Shown: one piece after another, positions 57,325 through 64,000 of the stretch
Layout: each line of letters starts with the position of its first letter
Position numbering within the stretch: the stretch's first letter is position 1
Source of the DNA: Trachythela sp. YZ-2020
Taxonomy: Eukaryota; Cnidaria; Anthozoa; Malacalcyonacea; Clavulariidae
NCBI GenBank assembly: GCA_016169945.1
Contig: JADLSH010000085.1
Coordinates: 2,232,001-2,296,000, forward strand
Direction: 5' to 3'
DNA: 64,000 nt
Notes under the pieces: generated by a model
What the model saw: the letters and a program-made list of their open reading frames with translations, nothing else
The model's database searches: none
What the model was told of the DNA's origin: nothing
Made by a program: the position numbers and the translations under genes

Positions 57325-58020
57325 ATGCATAATGCTCTGAGTTTATATAGCCATGCAGGAACAAATGTCATCAACCCTGAGCATGCCAATGATCATGCAT
57401 CTGTCATCTAATAGATCAAAGCTCTCAACCAATGAAAATGAAATGGCAAATCAGCCCAATATATAAACTTGTTTAGATTTAAACAATGCAAAATTATACA
57501 GAGCTTCAACATATCATCTCACAGGTATGCTCTTCTTGCAGCTAAAATGCACTCACTATATTTTACTATTTACTGGTCTTCAAGACATATCACTAATATA
57601 TTACACTACTTACCTAGTTACCTCTGGCTCTGGTGTGCTATAAGATATGCGAAGAGACAACATTGTACTCTTTAATTTACATGACTACATTAGTATATTC
57701 CACCAATAGATATTAATCATATTCGAATATATAATGAAAAAAATTCATACAAATTTACCTTCAAAAGTCATATTTTGAAGAGAATCATCGATCTCATTCA
57801 TGCTTCATCGAGAAAAGCATGCTAAATGCTCTAAAAATCCCCAAAAGTGGACGATAGTACCGGTATTCAAATCTCACAAATCGACAGAAAGCTGAGAAAT
57901 CGACACGTTTTCTGCCAGGCGCTAAACCCGCCCGTCGTGGCTACACACTACAGTTTCCACGCGCGCGTCACGCAACCGCTTAGCACGTTAAAGCGCCTGG
58001 GTACGAGGCTGTCAGTTTGG

Positions 58021-58646
58021 TGTCTTCATCAGCTAGGAGTGGTCTTAGATACCAATATTGCTACTTATAATCAACGCCCATAAAGTCTTCGCCTAACAAG
58101 GTGGAGATACAACCTCGTCCTCGAGGTGTTTTCCCTTTTTGAAATTTGGGAGGCGCGAGATGCTCTTGTGGGGAAATAACTACCGCTATCCCTACTATTC
58201 AATTATGCAACGCTTCTAAGGAACGTTTTTGACCATAACGAATGCTGTTGGTAATACGTTGTTTGATATAATGCTCTACCATAACTCATTATACCCCTTG
58301 TCTAAAGTTAATGATCGAAACCGCTTTATGTTTTTGGGAGAACACCAATATTCATAGTTTCAATGAAACAATCTCGTATGAACCAAGAAATAGGTATTGC
58401 GTTTGGGGGCTTGATCTTTTTTCAAAGCGATTCATTCACCTTGGGGTTTTCTATTTGGAAAATAATTGCTGTATTAGTAACTTTTTGCCTTCGGCATTCA
58501 TATTTATATCTAAGAATAGAAGATTTTTAAAATAATATAGATTGTAATTTAGGTACGGTAAATAGTGCCCCAATTACCTGTCGAAGCTAAAATACATATC
58601 ATGACATAAAGTTCTATTATCATTCTTATCTTGTAATATTTCATAG
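58021..58646 (+). other. Remainder of intron 16
   Basis: It is AT-rich and ends in acceptor AATATTTCATAG. Nothing is recognised. Confidence 0.5.
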
Positions 58647-58940
58647 GGTTCAGAGAAATCCAGGCTGCGTCCAGATATCCAAGTCCCCCTCGTGGGTCAT
58701 TTATGGGCAGGTTTCATAGACCGTATCGCCGTTTCCGAGTCAGAGTCCCGACAAGACGTTCCAATAAATTGAAATTCAGCTGGGCAAACCGCTCACCGGC
58801 TGTCTATACGAACTGGCGGTACCACACAGGATTTACATACGGATATTTGCGCACTTGTGTGACTGCACTTGCTAACTCTGGCTTTTGGGCCCAAATGCAA
58901 TGTTCCTCATATGTTGCATCTATCTGTGAAAAGGAAAAGG
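58647..58940 (+). CDS. Exon 17: CTLD5, second half (no EPN/WND)
   Basis: It is phase 1 to 1 (residues 1035-1132) and starts GFREIQAASRYPSPPRGSFM. The exon 16 end TSWI joins it to give the WIGF core motif. An Arg-rich insertion follows (HRPYRRFRVRVPTRR), then LKFSWANRSPAVYTNWRYHT, TCVTALANSGFWAQMQCSSY and ASICEKEKG. The long-loop region has no EPN or QPD, and WND is replaced by WAQ. Sugar binding, if any, is not of the canonical calcium type. The basic insert could bind acidic ligands. The donor is GTATAG. Confidence 0.8.
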
Positions 58941-59033
58941 GTATAGTTGTCTTCATTTTATCCTAATTTAACAAATTGCATTGATTTGAATAATATAACA
59001 ACAAAATATTTTAATTAATTGTTTCTTTTTTAG

Positions 59034-59063
59034 ACGAAACAAAGCCAGCTGTTAACTCAACAG
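59034..59063 (+). CDS. Exon 18: 30-nt linker micro-exon
   Basis: It lies between TTTCTTTTTTAG and GTAAAT, phase 1 to 1, and encodes DETKPAVNST (residues 1133-1142). It has a potential N-glycosylation site (N-S-T) and a hinge-like composition. The evidence is perfect splice context, symmetric phase and the same Pro/Thr character as exon 3. It is too short to be certain. Confidence 0.5.
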
Positions 59064-60974
59064 GTAAATAATTATGCTACTGCATTTAGTTCTTCACACG
59101 ATCGTATCAAACATATTTAATAGATGACAAAAATGGATCAGTTTTCGCGTTTAACAGTTTAAACACGGTGAATTGGTAAACTTGTTAAGTTTTAGGCGCC
59201 GTTCATCAATAATGTTGGGAGAGACGTGATGTGATTGACATCAACTTCTCACACCCCCACTTCTCAACAACACTTCTTCTCAGATCTGTTCACTGATTAT
59301 TTAAAAGGGAGTATATAATCCCTGATGCTTCAGGCGTAAAATCTAGTAGGGCGTGGCAAATTTCGAAAATTGTAGATATTCCACTGGTCTGAAAAGTACA
59401 CTGGATAGCGAAACCTATTGTTCACTGGTACAGAAAATGAAGCCAGTTAACATCGCTAGACAATATACATCCTCCATTACTAAGGGACCAAATATACAGG
59501 ATTCTGTTTCATTTTAGAACGTCTTCGAACTCTACAAATACCCGATTACTACATTTTTAACATATGACGCATAAAATATTTAACAAATAGAAGACGAGTC
59601 GCGTGGATTTATGGTGTTATAATGCACGAGGGGAATGTTGGGAGAACACGAGGCGAGAAGCGCGTAAAACACGAGGCGTAGCCGAGTGTTTTACACGCTT
59701 CTCGAGAGCGATCACTAAAAGTTTTCAAGTAAGATTTAAAGAGCTATTTTTCTCTTTTAAAGGTTCTTGTTATATTTACACTTTTCTAACATTTACATAC
59801 GTGATTTGAAAATATATTTCCATATTAAAGAGTCGGTTTTGTGATAAGTTTCAATTGGCAATGTTTTAAGTGTAGTGGTATTTTTATTGCCATGCCTATA
59901 TGCATGGAAATGGAATAGATTGCATGTTGCGCCTCCGGTAGTTTAACCATATGATAATTAATGGTGAAAACAAAATTTGGAAACAGCATTTGATACTTCT
60001 ATTCTAAACATATGAATACAAGGACTTATTAAAGCTAGATTTTTATCGGATGTAGGATGTTTGCATGCTTCAAGCACGACTGAGAAACTGATACTTTTCC
60101 GTTCCGATTGCCATATATCGTTGTATAATTGTATTTTGGTTGGAAAGACTTTTAACTGAAAAGTAAGTCGACTCGAAACACTGGGCATTTCGTGAGGGAA
60201 AACCATAAAAATATCAAATTATTAGTTTTCCAGTTGTGCCCAAACCACCTCATATATTGCAGGCAATTGCAACTATTTAAACCTTTTTCTAACAACTTAA
60301 ACATTTTGTAACACATAGAAAATCTGTGAGTAGCGAAAAATGGTGAATAAATGAAACTTCAAATCCAACGTTCTATCTCAAATGTCAAAGTAAATTAGTC
60401 TAAGGCTATTAATCTGTGCCGTACTACTTGAGGGAAAAATAAGGGGTTCCACCATCTCGGAGGGGCCCGACTGTATACGGTTAATGGTTTCGAAATTTGC
60501 GTTGGCGCGCGTCTCTCAAATGACATTTCCAGCGTTTTCGGGATGATTTAACAAGGAGAAACTGAGTTACGTTTTAAAATCTTCAAAATCAGGCTAATAA
60601 GACATGTATTGGATGATTGTGAAAAATTATATATAGAACTCACATTTGTCCAGGCTGCATTTTTTGCCTCGTCCCTCACCAAAATAATTAGACCCTATAT
60701 CTATTTCTTTTGACAATATCATATACGCTCCTAATTTTTTATCTTATCCCTAATAAAAATCTTAATATTCATCCATGATCCAAGGTTACATGATCATGAT
60801 GATTTTTATAAAAAAGATTATCAATGTCATGCACAGGGTTATTGATATATTCTATTTTATATTATGAAACTCGCCCAAAAATACAGCTAGTGTCAATATC
60901 TATAGAAAATGTACCACTAGCTTAGATAAGTGGATATTTTCTAAATTGAACTATCAATTTTCGTTTATTTGCAG
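59064..60974 (+). other. Intron 18 (1.9 kb)
   Basis: It is AT-rich, with a small hairpin-type repeat near 59625-59710 (ACACGAGGCGAGAAGCGCGT / ACACGCTTCTCGAGAG). No exon is recognised. Confidence 0.5.
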
Positions 60975-61280
60975 TTGTTGATGTTCCAAAATTCACTAGG
61001 GTATGTCAATATTCTCGCGCTATACTCAGCTGTCCAAGTGGCTCGGTTATGGAAATTCAGAGTGGTTTTTGGGGACGAAAACAACGTGAACTCTGCAGAT
61101 ATGTTAGTATAATTGACTGTGGTTTGGACACCATACCTGCCATAACCGACAAATTGAGTAAACTGTGCGATGGATCATCCAGTTGCCAAGTAGAAGCTTC
61201 AAATGATCCTAATCATTTGGGAGATCCATGTACTGGAGTTTACAAATACTTGGAAGTAAATTATACTTGCGTACTTATAG
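60975..61280 (+). CDS. Exon 19: SUEL-type (rhamnose-binding/galactose) lectin domain
   Basis: It runs from TTTATTTGCAG to GTAATA, phase 1 to 1 (residues 1143-1244). It reads CQYSRAILSCPSGSVMEIQS, then GFWGRKQRELC, KLCDGSSSCQVEASNDPNHL and GDPCTGVYKYLEVNYTC. The eight-cysteine framework and the DPC-x-G-x-x-KYL-x-V-x-Y-x-C ending are diagnostic of SUEL/Gal-lectin domains, which bind rhamnose or galactose. The usual ANYGR/CS-region motif is replaced by SGFWGRK. The sugar specificity may therefore differ. Confidence 0.9.
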
Positions 61281-61858
61281 GTAATATATGTCCAAAATAA
61301 ATTCTCCATCATAATGCAAATCCTGAATACTATATTGTTTAATTAGTTGTGCTTTTTAATCAAACAATGCATGACTGCATGTAGATGTATATGTGTTCAT
61401 GCAATGAAATGCAGTTATCTGCTTGTGAAGCTAATTATATTCAGACCTCGCTGACACGAACATTTAAGGGAAACGGCCTGTAGAAGGCTAGTCCTCCGCC
61501 TAAAGCTACTTGACTTAGCAATACTGTATTGGGTTCAATTTGTATAATTGAAAATTTCGCCAGATTACTTACAATTTAGGGACCGTTCATTGTTTAAGTC
61601 TCAGGTTGGCACTGAAGTGAAAATGAAAAATGCTTATGCTATTGTTTTTTTATCCAACCCTTACTAAATTCAAGATTTTAAAAATGTTTCTCTAGAGTTT
61701 CATGAAGTGGGAAGATAATTTAAGATAATTTTAGTCAATCTATGCTTCGAAACCCTAAATTTTGAGTAAAAAATGTAGGTAAAAAATTTGTTAGCCTCCC
61801 TCCTATTTTTATTAGTCCACCCCAATGCATAAATATTGAACATTGTGACATTTTTCAG
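61281..61858 (+). other. Intron 19
   Basis: It is a 578-bp AT-rich intron ending in GACATTTTTCAG. Nothing else is recognised. Confidence 0.5.
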
Positions 61859-62012
61859 AGAATCTCAAAACACAGCCATGTTTGCCAGGCTGGGTTCGAA
61901 GTAAACACGATGGTGTAGGTTGTTATCGTTTAATCCAGTCAAAGAAAAGTTGGTCGGATGCTGAGAAAACTTGTCAAAGATATGGTGCTAAGCTGATAAG
62001 CATTGGAAAAAA
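61859..62012 (+). CDS. Exon 20: CTLD6, first half (domain continues outside window)
   Basis: It runs from TTTTTCAG to GTAAGT, phase 1 to 2 (residues 1245-1295). It reads ENLKTQPCLPGWVRSKHDGV, then GCYRLIQSKKSWSDAEKTCQ and YGAKLISIGK. It is a long-form CTLD start with hairpin Cys pair and alpha-1 Cys. No matching phase-2 exon with WIGL was found in 62013-64000, so the rest lies to the right. Confidence 0.85.
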
Positions 62013-63074
62013 GTAAGTGCTCATGATCATCGTCATCGTTATAATCCTTATTGCAATTATATCATACATATAATAATTATCAACACCGCTATAGCATCGA
62101 TTTTGATCAAAATATTCTTATTGCCTTTTACAGCTGTTCATGATCTTTCATATAATATGCATCTCGCTTCATTTTTGGTGTTCCTCTCCTATTTTTAGCA
62201 TGAAATGTCTTCCAATGTATGAGTTTATTGATAATTTTGTATACCTGTATTTTGCATGTCTAATCCCTCGTTTCTCTAAGTAAAGCTCTTTCTTTGTCAG
62301 TGAAGTATACAGTTTCTATTTAGTGCAACTCCGTAGTACTTACCTGTAACAGGTTTCGTTATTATACCCGTTACATATATTTTTCTCTCAATGTCCAGTT
62401 CCTCGAACCATGCAATATCATAACAGGGTGTATAAAGAATGAGTATAAAACAAGGGCGATAATCCATTTCAAAAAGTGCATGGGAGAACAGAGGCACAGA
62501 GCTGGCCAACAGACGTATCATAAACCAAAAAGTGTTGCGCCGATGATCAGAAATAGTATATCAGCGTGCGTGTTTACGTAAATTTCCTTAAAACGAAGAA
62601 ATTTACAAAATTGTTAGAAGCAATCCAAGGGAATTCCATGGTTTTTAAGGATATTTTAAAGGAATTTTACAATCTATTTCGATTCAAATCAGTGAGCTCG
62701 ATTATATGGAGCTCACCGATTCAAATTTATTCAAAATAATACACCTGAAATTTGGAAATTGAAATTGTGCAAATTTCACTCTAAAAAAATAAAAAAATTG
62801 GCCGAATCGTCGAAGAAGCTTTTCTCTTCGGTCAATAAGTAAGTTGATTTCTGTTGTTTCAGTCCAATTTTTGTTTATTATTGCTATTTATTATGATATA
62901 AACATCCTTTGCTATATAAATGGTAGTACCCAACACCAACCAAAACTAAATGGAATACTGATATATTTCAATTTCTATTTGCATTTGAAGAATTTCGTAT
63001 GTTTGGCATTCAATGTAGAAATATCTCGAACGTGCGGTGTGGGTAGAGTATAACGAAGATTCAGCGGAAAACTA
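62013..63074 (+). other. Intron 20, beginning
   Basis: It is AT-rich. A short hairpin (GTGAGCTCGATTATATGGAGCTCAC, 62690-62716) is present. I looked for a phase-2 CTLD continuation and found none. Confidence 0.45.
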
Positions 63075-63485
63075 CCTGAAAAATACAATAAGATCTTCAA
63101 CGTTTCGAGCGAAGGCCCTTCTGGAAGTTAGTAGAATGGGTCGGGGAAATACATGTGCTTTTATAGTGAATACAAAAGCGATCGTGTGATAATAAATAAA
63201 CCAATCAGATGGATTTAATCAAAACAAACTATAAACAAAATATGGAAATCACATTGCAAAATATATTAGCATGTAAGGAGAATCGAACAAAACAAGAAAG
63301 TCAGAAATTAAGGAACTATGTATGAGATGAGGTGAGATGTAGAGTATCTGCTGATGGCAGGCATAAACAGATAGGAATTAAATGCAAGAGAAGCGCTCAT
63401 TAATGCCGTAAGGATGAATGGTGCCAAGTTGGGAAATGAGACGCATTTATTTCTTTTTGCGGCTATCATTGCTGCCAGAAATGGG
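63075..63485 (-). mobile_element. Penelope-like element 3' fragment, second copy
   Basis: It shares AACGTTTCGAGCGAAGGCCC, the AATGGTGCCAAGTT and ATGAGACGC words and the general layout with 22556-23010, in the same orientation. Only the 3' untranslated part and the last codons of the GIY-YIG region are present. It lies in intron 20. Confidence 0.6.
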
Positions 63486-64000
63486 ACACAGAGCTCGAAT
63501 TTTCATAATTTAATTCTAACATTTTGTAGTTATAACCAAGACACAAAATGAAGATGACGAGGATGATAGAGTAGCTAATATTATCTTTACATTACTCACA
63601 ATTATGCACCTATCAATTTTAAGCCCGAGAGGGTAGTGAGAGCAATTAACAGTGGGGCATTTGATGACAGATGCCATTCCCAAGGTTGGGTTTGATCTAT
63701 GCAAACTCTGGGGTGTCTGTTGTCTTGAATAAATACAGTATTTGCGTTACTACCACTAGAACTGCTCTGGAAACTTATAATTGTAATGAAGGCATTATAA
63801 GGATATATCTTTGTATAGTCTTGTTGTCAAACGTTTTTTAGGTGCTTTCTGTATGACAAAGTTTGCCAGGAACTCATGCTGTCTGTATTAGGCAAACTAC
63901 ATGTACGCTGTGCGTCCCCACGTCCCCCAGGATTTACGGCCTTGGTATAATATGCAATGTGTAAGGTCTGCGAATGAGTTTTAAGCATTTTGGCTTACAA
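63486..64000 (+). other. Right edge, no feature seen
   Basis: This is still inside intron 20 by the model. An acceptor-like CATTTTGTAG at about 63524 leads into a frame that stops within seven codons, so I do not call an exon. Confidence 0.4.

Larger units (their letters stand above)
54875..58011. mobile_element. 3.1-kb DNA element with 9-bp target duplication, splits CTLD5
   Basis: Inverted ends CAGCCTCGTGCCCAGGCGCT...GCTAAGCGGTTGC and the complementary GCAACCGCTTAGC...CGAGGCTG are nearly perfect over about 40 bp. They are flanked by TCAGTTTGG at 54866-54874 and 58012-58020. A 9-bp duplication suggests a Mutator-like element. No transposase frame is recognised inside. Two smaller MITEs are nested within. 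Confidence 0.75.

Noticed and set aside
63524..63560. Possible next exon of the lectin gene after CATTTTGTAG
   Set aside because: In the required phase it reaches a stop after seven codons and has no CTLD similarity.

Overview
The window looks like genomic DNA of a marine invertebrate animal, most likely a cnidarian, although I cannot name the species. The reasons are AT-rich sequence, large introns with GT/GC-AG borders, phase-1 extracellular domain exons, and a dense mix of retroelements and DNA transposons (Ty3/Gypsy, BEL/Pao, CR1-like LINEs, Penelope-like elements, tRNA-derived SINEs, many inverted-repeat MITEs). There are no operons or prokaryotic signals. Most open frames in the window are fortuitous.

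The main gene is on the + strand from about 26770 to beyond the right edge. I assembled 20 exons by matching splice sites and reading phase. A 52-bp exon encodes a signal peptide. It is followed by C-type lectin domain (CTLD) 1, a Pro/Thr linker exon, CTLD2 (2 exons), CTLD3 (1 exon), an F5/8-type C (discoidin) domain (3 exons), CTLD4 (3 exons), a linker exon, a laminin-G/LamG-like domain (2 exons), CTLD5 (2 exons), a linker mini-exon, a SUEL-type (rhamnose-binding) galactose lectin domain, and the first half of CTLD6. The visible coding sequence is 3887 nt (about 1295 codons) without a stop, and every domain boundary is phase 1. The product is predicted to be a secreted or surface-exposed mosaic of several carbohydrate-binding folds, probably involved in recognition or adhesion. 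The membrane anchor or C-terminus lies outside the window. Only CTLD1 and CTLD2 keep the EPN and WND sugar/calcium motifs.

Left of the gene (1-26769): at the left edge is the 5' half of a Ty3/Gypsy element on the - strand (LTR, PBS, and a gag with CCHC knuckle and MYND finger motifs). Next come a composite repeat holding an SRCR exon relic, tandem SINEs, a three-level transposon nest (3618-5429), one intact orphan SRCR exon (5807-6133), and about 5 kb of hairpin MITEs. A damaged BEL/Pao element (11859 to about 17575) sits inside a CR1-like LINE (about 11445-19961). A second copy of the SRCR-relic block (from about 19970) follows, interrupted by a cysteine-protease-like relic, and then a Penelope-like GIY-YIG fragment.

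The introns of the gene hold most of the remaining structure. A 3.2-kb palindrome with internal microsatellites and a 600-bp G-quadruplex-capable minisatellite splits CTLD2. A 290-bp GTT array follows CTLD3. A 0.7-kb foldback lies at 49047-49732. A 3.1-kb element with a 9-bp target duplication and two nested MITEs splits CTLD5. Sequence similarity was judged by eye, with no database search.
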